64,000 nt of DNA from Flaccisagitta enflata. Lineage: Eukaryota > Chaetognatha > Sagittoidea > Aphragmophora. The notes under the pieces were generated by a model, which saw only the letters and a list, made by a program, of their open reading frames with translations, ran no database searches and was not told the origin of the DNA. This document shows, piece after piece, positions 1 to 11,109 of this stretch. Made by a program: the position numbers and the translations under genes. The DNA lies in NCBI GenBank assembly GCA_965153355.1, contig OZ231126.1, forward strand, positions 97,154,001 to 97,218,000. Direction: 5' to 3'. Every line of letters starts with the position of its first letter. Within the stretch, counting starts at the first letter, position 1.

Positions 1-74
1 CCTAATAGTCAGACGTTAGTTAAAGTCTTTAAAGATGGTACAATAAAGGCGGCTAATCGCCGTAGGAAAAAAGT

Positions 75-352
<278 letters not shown>

Positions 353-399
353 AAATGTGAGTGATTCTAAAGCTAAAGTCATATTAACTCTTTTTTCAT

Positions 400-705
400 G
401 TTACATAGAGCCCAAAATTAGGATCAATGAAAAATATTGATCTTTGGGAAAAAAAAGAAAAATGTGAAAAAAAAAAAATTTAAAAAATCATGGTTCCAAA
501 ATTATCAAGCGCACAGAATTTTGCTTGGTGTCATCTGAAAGAGGAGAATTAGCTCTTTCTTAGATGTAAATTTCATGCGTAGGCTCGTTTGGCCCGAAAA
601 AAACATCAATTTTCCCAAAAGCCGCAAGAGAAAAAGGGAAAACCAAATTCCTCCGCAGGTCTCAAAAAGCCGAAGGTATTCTTCGACTTTTTTCCAAATG
701 AGTCA
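400..705 (+). repeat. Dispersed repeat, copy 1
   Basis: TCCAAAATTATC...CGCACAGAATT, TGTCATCTGAAAGAGGAG, TTAGCTCTTTCTTAG, TTTCATGCGTAG, AGAGAAAAAGGGAAA and TTCGACTTTTTTCCAAA recur in the same order on the minus strand at about 46384-46680. Confidence 0.75.
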
Positions 706-899
706 CACAATTAGGGATGTGGAAGCGATTGACCGCTTCCAATTTGGAGGATGGGATAGCTACTAGTATTTGAACTGGAAAGCGGAAGCGGAAGCGGAAG
801 CCGTGGAAGCGGCGTAAAAATCGCTTCCACATCCCTACACACAACTCCCTTCTTAATGTTCCTATCACTTTCATAGATTTTGTATAAGCATACATGGTT

Positions 900-1265
900 C
901 TTGTATATGTGATCCTGAAAAATCTCCTTAGATTTAAATAGATTGATCTGAAGACTTGCAAAACTGAGATATGGTGGCAATAATCTCTCCAGAGCCAAAC
1001 AGGCATCATACAATCTAGTCGAGCTGAACTAAGTTGAGCCAATAACTCACAACACCACCATAAGCAGTTTACTCAAAATATAGTATTATCATTAACTCAT
1101 TACTTTAGACATAATTGATACAGTTTTATTTTTCTTTTGTAAAAAAAAACAAACAAAAAAACAATTAAAATGATTAGAATCCCTACAAGCTTGCAAACTC
1201 GTTTAGGCTCACGATTCAACATAAATCTGTTTAGAAAATCATCTTTGGTAAAAAAATCTTTAAAA
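900..1265. other. No feature recognised
   Basis: AT-rich unique-looking sequence; no splice-bounded open frame, no repeat match noticed. A purine block GGAAGCGGAAGCGGAAGCGG lies just to the left (about 780). Confidence 0.6.
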
Positions 1266-1270
1266 AATAT

Positions 1271-2131
1271 GGGTCCGCGACTGGAGTTTAACGGCGTTGT
1301 CAAACGGCGTGGTTAATCGGCGTTGTCAAGAGGCATTGTCAAACGGCATTGTCAAACGGCATTGACAGTCTACAAAGTTTCAACTATATCAGTTGAAAAA
1401 TACCAAAGTTTTGCAAATTTTTCACTTTTAGATAGTAGGCTGGTTAGGTGGTAGGACAGTTTGGCGGTTTAGCATGCTAAAAGCTTTATGAATCACTAAC
1501 ATATGTGGAGTCCTCTTATTTAGAGATTCCATTCCAAGTTTCAACCAAACTGGTTGAAAAATGCCAAAGTCATGCACGTTTTTCTCTTTTAAGCTGGTAG
1601 GCTGGTTGGGTGGTAGGCCGGTTTGGTCGGTTAGTATGCTAAAACCTTTATAAATCAAATTCATATGTTGTATCCTTCCATCTAGAGACTACATTCCAAG
1701 TTTCAACCAAATTGGTTGAGAAATGCCAAAGTTATGCACATTTTTCACTTTAAGGCTGGTAGGCTAGTTAGGTGGTGGGCCGGTTTGGCTGGTTCGCATG
1801 CTAAAATCTTTATAAATCAAATACATATGTTGAGTCCTTCCATTTAAAGACTACATACCAAGTTTCAACCAAATCGATAAAAAAATGTCAAAGTTATGCA
1901 AGTTTTTCACTTTTAGGCTGGTAGGCTGGTTGGGCCGGTTGGGATGGTCAGATCTTAACATACGCATAGGCGGCAAAGCGGCTTACCCTAGTACAACTTC
2001 CCTCCACATATGAAGCAAATCTTTCAAGGCGTTCAAAAGTTAGCCCATTTTTAAAAGTGTGGACGACAACGACAACGACATCCACCCGCCTCGAATAATA
2101 GTCCGCGTCGGAATGGTATTCCGTTGCAGAC
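1271..2131 (+). mobile_element. GGGTCCGCGAC element with four 162-bp internal repeats
   Basis: Begins GGGTCCGCGACTGG and ends with an imperfect hairpin GTCCGCGTCGGAATGG, TATTCCGTTGCAGAC followed by an A-run. Contains about four copies of a 162-bp unit with AAGTTTCAACCAAATTGGTT and GGTAGGCTGGTTGGGTGGTA. A second copy lies at 37835-39302 in the same orientation. Confidence 0.8.
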
Positions 2132-2475
2132 AAAAAAAATTCATCCAAAAAGACAAAGAATACGAAGACAAATTTTAGAAAATAAAATCATACTCTTAAG
2201 CAGTTCAAGATAATCGATTCCTAATCAATTCAGTACAACCAAGAGACAAGTACTCCTCTACTCTGTGACAGTGCTTCATTAATTTTGGCAGATTCCACAG
2301 GATGGGGGTGGGGGGAAGGGGGAGGGGGAGGAGGGGAAATGGGGGTTGGACAAAAAACAATGATGGATAATTGATAAATCTGATGAACACGGCACTCTCG
2401 AAAGCACTAAACATAACTCAAAACAACCCTGAAAGTATTTTTACATCATTATTGTCGGTCGTTTTTCGTTGTCGT

Positions 2476-2613
2476 CATCATCATTATCAACAACGTCATC
2501 ATCGTTGTTCTCATCATCATCGTCGTCCTCATCATCATCATTATCATCGTCGTCGTCTTCCTCGACGTCTTCATCATCATCATCATCATCATTACCATCA
2601 TCATCAATGTCAT

Positions 2614-2675
<62 letters not shown>

Positions 2676-2878
2676 AGATCATCATCACCATCATCAGCAT
2701 CACCATTATCATCATCATCATCATCATCATCACCATCACCATTATCATCATCATCACCATCACCATTATCACCATTATCATCATCATCATCATCATCATC
2801 ATCACCATCACCATTATCATCATCATCACCATCACCATCATCACCATTATCATCACCATCATCACCATCATCACCATT

Positions 2879-2933
<55 letters not shown>

Positions 2934-2945
2934 ACATCATCATGA
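2476..2945. repeat. (ATC)n microsatellite 3' of the stop codon
   Basis: About 470 bp of (ATC)n with ATT and ACC interruptions, beginning about 40 bases after the stop on the gene strand. If transcribed it would be (GAU)n in the 3' UTR. Confidence 0.97.
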
Positions 2946-2982
2946 ACGTCATGGTCATCATCCATCGCTTTTAAGGTAGGGG

Positions 2983-3207
2983 TCACGTATGATTGGGGTT
3001 ATTGAGGACGCAAGTTGCGCAGACTCTGACTGGGTGATCCCAGCCTCTGGCCGGGACTGGAGTTCGATGCGGCGAACAGTCTTGACAGACTCCTTCGCCG
3101 CAGCTTCGGCAGTGATGGATGCGCAATTTGACGCCGAACGCGGCGGCGCAGACGACGCAGTGAGTGATCTCCGAGTCCGGGCGCCAATATGTCGGCCGGA
3201 CGGAATC
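2983..3207 (-). CDS. ZFYVE1: ZFYVE1-like exon 16: FYVE domain 2 and stop codon
   Basis: Acceptor GATTCTGTCAG before GATTCC, phase 0, TGA stop at 2985-2983. Encodes DSVRPTYWRPDSEITHCVVC, AAAFGVKLRIHHCRSCGEGV, CQDCSPHRTPVPARGWDHPV, RVCATCVLNNPNHT. The WRPD motif, CVVC, RIHHCRSCGEG, CQDC, RGWDHPVRVC and ATC give a complete second FYVE zinc finger for PI3P binding. The order of two C-terminal FYVE domains is unique to ZFYVE1. Downstream on the minus strand lies a (GAT)n tract, probably in the 3' UTR or flank. I did not assign a polyadenylation site. Confidence 0.96.
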   Translation of the reverse strand, partial: DSVRPTYWRPDSEITHCVVCAAAFGVKLRIHHCRSCGEGVCQDCSPHRTPVPARGWDHPVRVCATCVLNNPNHT

Positions 3208-3701
3208 CTGACAGAATCAAGGAGGGAAGATGAAGAGTGAAAGATGATGATGATGACAGTTGATGAAAAAAAATACTAACAAAAAAAAAGTAAAGAAGAA
3301 CAACTAAAACAACAACAAACAACGCAAGTGTTTGATAAATAAACACAGGGGTGTATATAATTGAGTCGGTTATTTTTTCCCAAAGTATTCTTTTTTCTCT
3401 TTTTTCCCTCTTTGATTTCCTCCCATCTCCAGACCCTTTGATTCCCCCCCCTCAATTATATACAGGCCTGAATAAACAACAAAAACAATAACAAAGAAAA
3501 GACTATCGACAGCAACAACAAATACAAACACATCAATAAAAAAACAAAACAAAACCTAAAAAACAAAAACAAATAACGTCGGCGTTCTTTAACAAAAAAA
3601 AAAAACCATCGACAACTATCAAAACAACAACAACAACCAAAACAACCACAACAACAACAACACCAACAATAACAACAACAACAAACAACTTTGGCGTTTA
3701 C

Positions 3702-4029
3702 TTTGAGGATTTCGATGGGGTATTCGGCGGCGGAAGCGACTGCGCCCAACGTGCACTGAACCGCTTCTTCAATTCGTCTCGCCGTCAACCCAGGATCCAC
3801 CTCCTCCATCCCACCCCCTCCTCCTCCTCCTCCAACCACGCTACCGACGCCACTTCCTGAACTCGATCGGCGCCGCGAGGGATCAGCGACGCCGGGGCTA
3901 CGAGGCGACAAATCCGGTGGGGCGTCGAAACAAGGCTTGCAAACGCGGACGGGGTCGTCGCCCCAACCCCGTTGAGGACAAGGGCGACGCCACGCGGTAC
4001 AATCGTCGCAAAAACCGCCCCCGCATGAC
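3702..4029 (-). CDS. ZFYVE1: ZFYVE1-like exon 15: rest of FYVE 1 and inter-FYVE linker
   Basis: Acceptor CATTATTCAG before GTCATG, donor ATCCTCAAA before GTAAAC, phases 2 to 0. It completes FYVE 1: (R)SCGGGFCDDCTAWRRPCPQR, GWGDDPVRVCKPC, giving all eight zinc ligands together with exon 14. A Ser/Gly linker follows (SSSGSGVGSVVGGGGGGGG) and then MEEVDPGLTARRIEEAVQCT, LGAVASAAEYPIEILK. ARRIEEAVQCTLGAV matches the conserved helix between the two FYVE domains. The exon is GC-rich compared with the AT-rich introns. Confidence 0.95.
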
Positions 4030-4219
4030 CTGAATAATGCGCAATCAATACTTATATGATCTGCGGATAAATATCGAGTGGTCCAACTTCCCTACGGAAT
4101 TTGAGGGCCATAGGAGCTTTAAAAACGAAAACAATACGCATGCTCTCCATTTTCCAGACTTTTGATTTTTACGTCAGCATTTATTCCGTGGTTTTGGAAA
4201 TCACACACATAGGGATTTA

Positions 4220-4283
4220 AACAAGTAACGCGAACGAGTGGGCAGGGGCGCACAACCCAGTGCCCTTCACACACACATACACA

Positions 4284-4349
<66 letters not shown>

Positions 4350-4492
4350 TTTACACGCAATAATTCCGCGACATGTCAAATGTGCATATTCGCCCTCTCC
4401 AACTCCAGTGTGACCGTCGGACCGACCAACTGACCGACCGGCGGACGGAGGGACGGACAGACAAAGCCTCTCATAGTTGCTAAACCAGCGAC
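4220..4492 (+). mobile_element. AACAAG/hairpin (HINE-like) element with internal (CA)n
   Basis: Starts AACAAGTAACGCGAACG, has GTGGGCAGGGGC, a long (CA)n tract, then a GACC/GGAC core, ACAAAGCCTCTCATAG and a degraded terminal hairpin. Confidence 0.6.
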
Positions 4493-4679
4493 GAAAACAG
4501 CGTATATAATGATTTTACAACTGAGTTTTTTGGCTTTGATTTCACCCGCCATCATGTGACGAGGAAAACATTTATTTTCCCAAGTAAACATAAGTATGAC
4601 AAGCCATGTGGGTAACACAAGATTGTTTTTGATGACCGAAGAAGAAATCATTTATGTTAAATTATTGGTAGATTAACTA

Positions 4680-5221
4680 CAACGACAACAAGGAAATAAC
4701 AACACCATCGGACAACAACAACGTCAGCAACGACAACAAGTCGACAACAACGATAGCAACGACAACAAGTCAACAACAACGACAGCAACGACAACAAGTT
4801 GACAACAACGACAACAAGTCAACAACAACGACAGCAACGACAAGTCGACAACAATGACAGCAACGATAATAAGTCGACAACAACCACAGCAACGATATGT
4901 CAACAACAGCGATGACAAGTCAACAACCACAACAGCAACGACAACTCAACAACAGCAACAGCAATGACAAGTCAACATCAACAACAGCGATGACAAGTCA
5001 ACAACACCAACACAAATGAAAAGTCAACGACAACAGCAATGACAAGTCAACACCAACAGCAATGACAAGTCAGCAACTACAGCAGCAATGGCAAGTCAAC
5101 AACAACAACAACAGCAATGATAAGTCAACGATAACAACAGCAATGACAAGTCAACAACAACAACAGCAATGACAAGTAGATAACAACAGCAATGACAAGT
5201 TAACAACGAAAATGGCAAGTC

Positions 5222-5300
<79 letters not shown>
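4680..5300. repeat. (CAA)n/(CAACGACAG)n region of intron 14
   Basis: Diverged GACAAGTCAACAACAACAGC units (4680-5215), then pure (CAA)27 to 5300. The pure tract begins about 7 bases inside the intron from the exon 14 donor. Confidence 0.95.
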
Positions 5301-5301
<1 letters not shown>

Positions 5302-5308
5302 CTCAGAC

Positions 5309-5486
5309 CTGCAGTGGTGTTTAGTCTCAGGGGCGGAGAGGAATGTAGTGCAGGATCTGCAGGCCTGGATTTTGGCGTTGGGTACCCAATAAGCGGGGGC
5401 GATTTGATCGTTCATCCATTCCATCATCATTTTGGTCGGTTTCGCCGTTATTCCAACAACAGCCGAGGATAAGTAACTCACGCCAT
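5309..5486 (-). CDS. ZFYVE1: ZFYVE1-like exon 14: start of FYVE domain 1
   Basis: Acceptor ACCTTGACAG before ATGGCG, donor CACTGCAG before GTCTGAG, phases 1 to 2. Encodes GVSYLSSAVVGITAKPTKMM, MEWMNDQIAPAYWVPNAKIQ, ACRSCTTFLSAPETKHHC. NDQIAPAYWVPN is the FYVE-adjacent W-x-P-N segment; CRSC is the first zinc pair; TKHHC begins the basic PI3P-binding motif. A pure (TTG)n tract starts about 7 bases into the downstream intron, very close to the donor. Confidence 0.96.
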
Positions 5487-5528
5487 CTGTCAAGGTCAAT
5501 GTTAAAAAAAATTAATTCTTGAAAAAAA

Positions 5529-5987
5529 AACAAGTGACGTGGGGTCACAAATTCACAATATCGTTGCAGACGGGTGGGTGGGGGCATTCAACCCCAGCCT
5601 CACCCAAAACCCACCCCCAAGCTCATTACATTACTCTCACTTTATAAGATGAGATTCCTCGATCGCATTCGCCATTTTTGATTGGCTACGACGTTAATTA
5701 CAGTAGTTTACAGCCTTTTGATTGAAATGTGAACTGTGATGTCAATTAACCATGAAATTATGAATTTATGCATTGATTGTATCGTAACAAAGAGATCGCC
5801 CGGATCTATAATATGTTGCATCTTTACCTTCTTCTTTGCAGAAAAAAAAACCACTCCTGCCATGCACACACACGCAATAACAACTGCAGTATCATAAATG
5901 CACGTTTTTCGCGTTTTCAACTCGAGCGTGACAGACCAACGGACCGATGGACCAACAGACGGACGGACGTCGGACAAAGCCGCAACT
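5529..5987 (+). mobile_element. HINE-like element, GTGAC subfamily, composite
   Basis: Starts AACAAGTGACGTGGGGTCAC (GTGAC...GTCAC hairpin) and ends in a GACC core and GCAACTAAAA. The 5' arm of the terminal hairpin is missing and the middle holds unrelated sequence. Confidence 0.55.
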
Positions 5988-6193
5988 AAAATCTTACCGT
6001 AATACTTACCGTATTTTTGTTCTAATTAGCGCCGGGCGCTTTTGAAATTGAAAAATGACAGTGTCATTTTACCTTCAAATTAACACCCCTTTCGATTTGT
6101 AGATAATTTATCATCAAGTGTTTTTTCTATGAATGCTACTTGAAATATATGAGAAAGTCAATGTACATATTGATGTGTAAGATTTTTTTCCTA

Positions 6194-6324
6194 AACAAGG
6201 CCGGATACACGGCTATCCAGTCGCGGACAGTTGGGCAGGAGCACTAATGCAAAAACCGCTCGCAATTCAAAAATGTTACGGACGGCCCGACGGCCCAACC
6301 GACCGACAGGGCAAGGTGTTGAGT
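6194..6324 (+). mobile_element. HINE-like element, GGCCG subfamily, 3'-truncated
   Basis: AACAAGGCCGGATACACGGC start, GGGCAGGAGC, GACGGCCC core and GGCAAGGTGT, then the sequence leaves the family before the terminal hairpin. Confidence 0.7.
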
Positions 6325-6329
6325 AATCA

Positions 6330-6690
6330 TACATTCAATTCTTTTAACGATGAAATATATGATGAGTTACAAAATCTTCCTTTGCCCTTTTCTAGAGAAA
6401 CAATCCGCGCAATGGACTAATTTGAATGTTGTATGAAAATCGGAAACCTACTTCTCTTCATTCTTGCAACTCATTCAGTAAAGGAAGCATATCCAACAAT
6501 TTACTGTATAGTGCAGTGCAATGACGATTTGGAGGTAGTATCGGAATAGTATTTGTGTAACCAACGTGAGAGAAAACTGCTGTTTTGTTTACTTTAGTCA
6601 CAATAAATAAGAAAATCTGTTAACATCATTTTCGATGATAAAACATCTGAACATCAAAAGAGTAATGAAATGAAAAGTATCGCTATGCCT
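6330..6690. other. Intron 13, no feature recognised
   Basis: AT-rich sequence between a HINE-like copy and exon 13; nothing recognisable. Confidence 0.6.
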
Positions 6691-6702
6691 AGAAGAACTC
6701 AC

Positions 6703-6919
6703 CCATCAACTGCCTGGCGGCATTTTCGGTCCCTTGAAGGACGTTTGAGCCCCTTCCCGGCCAAACGTGTCGTACTTCTGTAGCAACAACGGAAGCATCT
6801 GCAGCAGGATCCGAATTGCCGTACCAAAACTGCCGACTGCGGAAAATTATGCCGCAACTCGGACATTCCAACACGTAGCCGCTCCAAGCGTATTTCGCCA
6901 AACCCAACCAAGGATTGTC
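6703..6919 (-). CDS. ZFYVE1: ZFYVE1-like exon 13: GLAKYAWSGYV region
   Basis: Acceptor CTGTACACAG before GACAAT, donor TTGATGG before GTGAGTT, phases 0 to 1. Encodes DNPWLGLAKYAWSGYVLECP, SCGIIFRSRQFWYGNSDPAA, DASVVATEVRHVWPGRGSNV and LQGTENAARQLM. WLGLAKYAWSGYV.ECP.CG, RSRQFWYGN and HVWPG are nearly diagnostic for ZFYVE1. CPSCG pairs with upstream CxxC motifs, probably in a zinc ribbon. The final Gly base pairs with exon 14 to make Asp. Confidence 0.96.
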
Positions 6920-7193
6920 CTGTGTACAGGTTGATCATAAAAGTTATGGTGAATAATCTTTTAAGGGCTTCCACTCGACACCAAGATCCGCATTGTCTTG
7001 CCGTGCGTCGGTCCATCCCACTGAGGGCCATGGATTGGGCTAGATTACCCATTGGGTGAAAATTCTTCATCACTGCAATATGACTGAAACTATGCAGAAT
7101 AGTCACAGTACTATAGGAGCACACATTATCAGTCCATATGGCTTTGTATATGGCTATTTAGCTATGAATAGCAGCCCAAAGGCATCAATCAAG

Positions 7194-7350
7194 TGGTCAG
7201 CGGTACCCATGCTCTGCTTTAGTTGTGTGTTATTTAAGTTGAGGGGGAGCAGGAAAGCGGCTCCGAAGGGGACGAAGTCCTGTAGAACACGGAGGGAATC
7301 TGTCCGTCCGTCCATCCGTCCGTCCATTCGTCCCCCCCCCCCGCCCCATC
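7194..7350. mobile_element. Fragmentary TGGTCAGCGG-family ends
   Basis: TGGTCAGCGGTACCCATGCT at 7194 matches the left ends at 53811 and 58101. AGCGGCTCCGAAGGGG and GTCCTGTAGAACAC at about 7250-7290 match their inner terminal sequence. A GTCC tetranucleotide tract follows. No right end recognised. Confidence 0.5.
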
Positions 7351-7533
7351 CTCAGGGCTTCATCTCCTTTGGGGCCTATTCTGACCCAAATTCTGCCTAA
7401 TAGCCCAAATCCAAGCAATATGACCCAAATTAAAGCATAATGGCCCAAATCCAAGCAAAATAGCCCAAATCTGGTCAAAATCAAGGTATCGGAGGCCACA
7501 ATATAGGTCTAAGGGGCCAAAATAATTGTACAT

Positions 7534-7893
7534 GGTTAAGGGGTTGGTTGGTCTCCGGTCTGCGTCGGGGGTGGATTTTAGCCACGGTGATGGTGGTTTA
7601 GGTTGGTTAAGGGGTTGGTTGGTCTCCGGTCTGCGTCGGGGGTGGATTTCAGCCACGGTGATGGTGGTTTAGGTTGGTTAAGGGGTTGGTTGGTCTCCGG
7701 TCTGCGTCGGGGGTGGATTTTAGCCACGGTGATGGTGGTTTAGGTTGGTTAAGGGGTTGGTTGGTCTCCGGTCTGCGTCGGGGGTGGATTTTAGCCACGG
7801 TGATGGTGGTTTAGGTTGGTTAAGGGGTTGGTTGGTCTCCGGTCTGCGTCGGGGGTGGATTTTAGCCACGGTGATGGTGGTTTAGGTTGGTTA
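7534..7893. repeat. 71-bp tandem repeat, five units
   Basis: GGTTAAGGGGTTGGTTGGTC...AGCCACGGTGATGGTGGTTT; units nearly identical. Two more units at 8681-8819. Confidence 0.95.
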
Positions 7894-8255
7894 AGAGCTG
7901 GGCCGAGCGTGACACTGCGGTAAACCTCTATTCTGCGGACGTTTCAACAACAACATTTTCCGCCACCTGGCGTAACGATGCAATTTATTGAAATATCGTG
8001 TTGGGGACGGTACGGTACGTTACGGTCATAAGTAACTGTATTTACTCATCTGTGGTTACAACTTCAAAAATACACTAGACAACCTCCCATTTTTAAGGAG
8101 GACATTTCACTTGCCAGACTGATGGAGAGACAGACAGACAAGGAGATATAAGCAGAGGCAGGGGCAGAGAGAGAGAGAGAAAGGGAGAGCATTTTCTTCT
8201 TTTCCCTCTTTTATTTCTTTTATTTCTTCTTTTTTTTCTTTTTGTCTTCATTTTT

Positions 8256-8489
8256 AGTCACGTGCTGCGCGACTCTCACCCCGCTTTGTCGGTCGGTTGG
8301 TCGGTCGGTCGGTCGGTTGGTCGGTCGGTCGGTCGGTCGGTCGGTCGGTCGGTCGGTCAGTCCCCATTTTACTTTTTTTATGTTTTTACGATCTTTGGCC
8401 TCACTGCTCCTTGCCAAATGCTTTAGTAACTAAAATACTGCCCTTGCCCACCCGCACGCGACTAAGGTAGCCGTGTATCCGGCCTTGTT
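8256..8489 (-). mobile_element. HINE-like element with expanded (GGTC)n
   Basis: In plus reading it begins AGTCACGTGCTGCGCGACT (terminal hairpin), has 78 bp of nearly pure (GGTC)n at 8281-8358, and ends GGTAGCCGTGTATCCGGCCTTGTT. Confidence 0.8.
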
Positions 8490-8680
8490 TCTTTTCTTCT
8501 TCTTTCTTTCTTTTTTTCTTATTTTTTTCTTTTTTTCTTATTTTTTTCTTTTCTTCTTCCTCTTCTTCTTATTAATACCGTTACCGTCACGGCCAAGCAG
8601 CCTATTATCGTTTAAGGGCGACCCTGCCCTTTTTCCGCAACTGGAACGAACTTCCGGTTTCACGCTCGGGCCAGGTTTAG

Positions 8681-8819
8681 AGGTTGGTTGGTCTCCGGTC
8701 TGCGTCAGGGGTGGATTTTAGCCACGGTGATGGTGGTTTAGGTCGGTGATGGTGGTTTAGGTTGGTTAAGGGGTTGGTTGGTCTCCGGTCTGCGTCGGGG
8801 GTGGATTTTAGCCACGGTG
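8681..8819. repeat. 71-bp tandem repeat, two further units
   Basis: Same unit as 7534-7893 in the same orientation, separated by a HINE-like element and unique sequence. Confidence 0.9.
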
Positions 8820-9100
8820 CGTCGGTCTGTCCGTCGGTCAGTTACGCCTGTGCAAAAACCGCGTTTCCCGGCTGTTTTTGGCCACGGTAAAATCCTACAC
8901 TGAAACAAATGATCAACCGACATGTTCTGAGAGTGTTTCCCCCGTCTGTTCGTCCATCTGTCTCTCCATAAATATGTCACATGATCAATACACAGCCCGG
9001 ACGCATCGTTGTCCGGTCGGGCTTGTTCATTTTCGTCCTAAACTAAGATCAGATCAAACCTGTTGAGTCATTTAGCTATCTGAGTTGTAATCGTCTTAGT

Positions 9101-9228
<128 letters not shown>

Positions 9229-9246
9229 CGAGTCCTGCTTCTTTTA

Positions 9247-9429
9247 AATTGCGTGCTACGCGACTCTACACCCCGCTTTGTCTGTCAATCAGTTGGTCCC
9301 CATTTTACTTTTTCGGTGTCTTTGAGCGGTTTGAGCTCACTGCTCCTGCCCAAATGTCCCAGTGACCTTCTCCATCACTGCCCCTGCCCACCTGCACACG
9401 ACTAGGGTAGCTGTATATCTGGCCTTGTT
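9247..9429 (-). mobile_element. HINE-like element
   Basis: GCGTGCTACGCGACTCTACA start, GTCTGTCAATCAG core, CTGCTCCTGCCC motif, end GCTGTATATCTGGCCTTGTT. Sits just beside a (CT)n tract. Confidence 0.75.
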
Positions 9430-9889
9430 TTCCATTGGACAGTTTCGATCGAATCTCAAGAATTAATGAAAAAAGTCTAAATTATCTAAACTTTTAGTGA
9501 GGCCAAATCACTTTTATCTCATTTTGATGGAAACTGAAGTGAGCAAAATGAGCAAGCAAGTGAGTTTTATGAACATTATTATCAAAAAATCATTTACAAG
9601 AAGCATACTGTATATCTATTTAATTAATCATATACAACTAACTTTTCAAATGTATGATGTGCAAAAGGAAATTTCTACTTCATTTTCTCTAAGATTACTT
9701 TTTTGTATTCAAAGCTTGTAAGGCTTTAAATCCAGGGGAAATGAATCACTATTGAGTAAAAATAGCATAAAATATCCTAGATTTGCAGAGAAATGTTTTT
9801 TACTGTATATGTATCCTTGTGAGCAATGCTAAATGACAAGATGTAAGGCGAATCCTCAATGCGCAGCCTAGCGCACATTTCAGCCCACA

Positions 9890-10048
9890 GTGGCATCCGT
9901 CCGTCGACCCTTTCGTCACACTTTGCTTTTTCGGCGTTATTGAGGTTTTAAACCTTACTGATGACCTCTTAGGACCTGATACACTGCACTGCACCCTGCC
10001 CCCCCCCCCCGCGCACATCACTGGGGTAGCCATGTATCCGGCCTAGTT
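9890..10048 (-). mobile_element. Degraded HINE-like element
   Basis: GTCCGTCGACC core and GTAGCCATGTATCCGGCCTA end are recognisable; hairpin end not found. Confidence 0.5.
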
Positions 10049-10108
10049 TTCAACAACCTTACCTTACCTTTCCGTAGATGCGGAGGTCCAGTTTCCGACA
10101 AACCTTAC

Positions 10109-10292
10109 CTTAGAAGAGGAGGCTTTGGGAACGACGATTGTTTCTTTGCCGGCGTCAAGGCATCGATGGCAGAGGAAGACGCGATTTTCGTACTGATGCT
10201 GAAATCTGCATCTGGTGGTGACGCAAGAATGCGGCACGCCGTCCTTTTCGTGATTCATGCTGCTACCGCATCGCACCATGCACGACAGACAT
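10109..10292 (-). CDS. ZFYVE1: ZFYVE1-like exon 12: Cys/His-rich region
   Basis: Acceptor TTGCGGCCAG before ATGTCTG, donor TCTTCTAAG before GTAAGG, phases 2 to 0. It encodes CLSCMVRCGSSMNHEKDGVP, HSCVTTRCRFQHQYENRVFL and CHRCLDAGKETIVVPKASSS. Repeated CxxC pairs (CLSC, CHRC) and MNHEKDGVPH match the ZFYVE1 middle region, which in vertebrates contributes to ER/Golgi targeting. Second and third GTAAGG sites follow about 41-46 bases downstream; the 41-base extension would break the frame with exon 13, so the first donor is chosen. Confidence 0.94.
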
Positions 10293-10389
10293 CTGGCCGC
10301 AATGGATGCAAAGGAAGTAGTACATCAACACCAACGACCCTGTATCTCAACGACAACAACCTTGACAACCACTACCTTTAGAGCATCAA

Positions 10390-10412
10390 CGATGACAACA
10401 ACAACAACAACG

Positions 10413-10464
<52 letters not shown>

Positions 10465-10500
10465 GAGCATCAACGATGACAACAACAACTACAACGACGA
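10390..10500. repeat. (ACA)n microsatellite in intron 11
   Basis: ACAACAACAACG units with GACG interruptions. Confidence 0.93.
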
Positions 10501-10571
10501 CGATGACAACGGATTAGATAAAAGAAAACGAATGAAATTAGATAGACGACCAAAACAACAAAACATAAGAA

Positions 10572-11109
10572 AACAAGGCCAAGTAGGCCAACGATGCGTC
10601 CTCTTTGAATGAAATTTTTTTTTTATGAATGGATGTTTTTTATGAATGAATGTTTTTTATGAATGACTGTTTTATATAAATGAATGTTTTTTATGAATGA
10701 ATGATTTTATGAATGAATGTTTTTTTATGAATGAATGTTGTTTATGAATGAATGAATGATTTAATGAATGAATTGTTCAATGTATGCTTATTTTACTGAG
10801 TTGGTATGAATTTTCGACTGAGTTGGTATAAATTTTCTAATGAAACAAGGCCGGATACACGGCCACCAGTTGCGGATGGGTGGGCAGGAGCGGAAATGCG
10901 CGTTTTCACACTTTTCGACTCATGCTCACCGACGGACCGACGGACCGACCTACCAACGGACGGACAGACGGACAAAGCCTCTTTTAGAGTTGCGTGTCCG
11001 CAACTAAAAATGCAAGATTCTGATGTTTTTTTATAAATGCGTTACAGACAGACAGACCAACCAACTGACAGACGGACACGGCCTAGTATAGAGATGCGAG
11101 GACGCATCT
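10572..11109 (+). mobile_element. HINE-like element, GATGCG subfamily, interrupted by a nested copy
   Basis: Starts AACAAGGCCAAGTAGGCC, carries TGAATGAATGTTTTTTA repeats, a GACC core and the terminal hairpin AGATGCGAGGACGCATCT. An uninterrupted relative lies at 59045-59332. Confidence 0.85.
10844..11005 (+). mobile_element. HINE-like element nested in another
   Basis: AACAAGGCCGGATACACGGC to AGTTGCGTGTCCGCAACT; the host element continues on both sides, and the copy at 59045 supplies the empty site. Confidence 0.9.

Noticed and set aside
2371-2986. Poly-His, poly-Asp and poly-Met frames
   Set aside because: Three readings of one (ATC)n microsatellite, just downstream of the ZFYVE1 stop codon.
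8281-8358. (GGTC)n as an independent microsatellite locus
   Set aside because: It lies inside a HINE-like element between recognisable ends, so it is treated as that element's expanded core.
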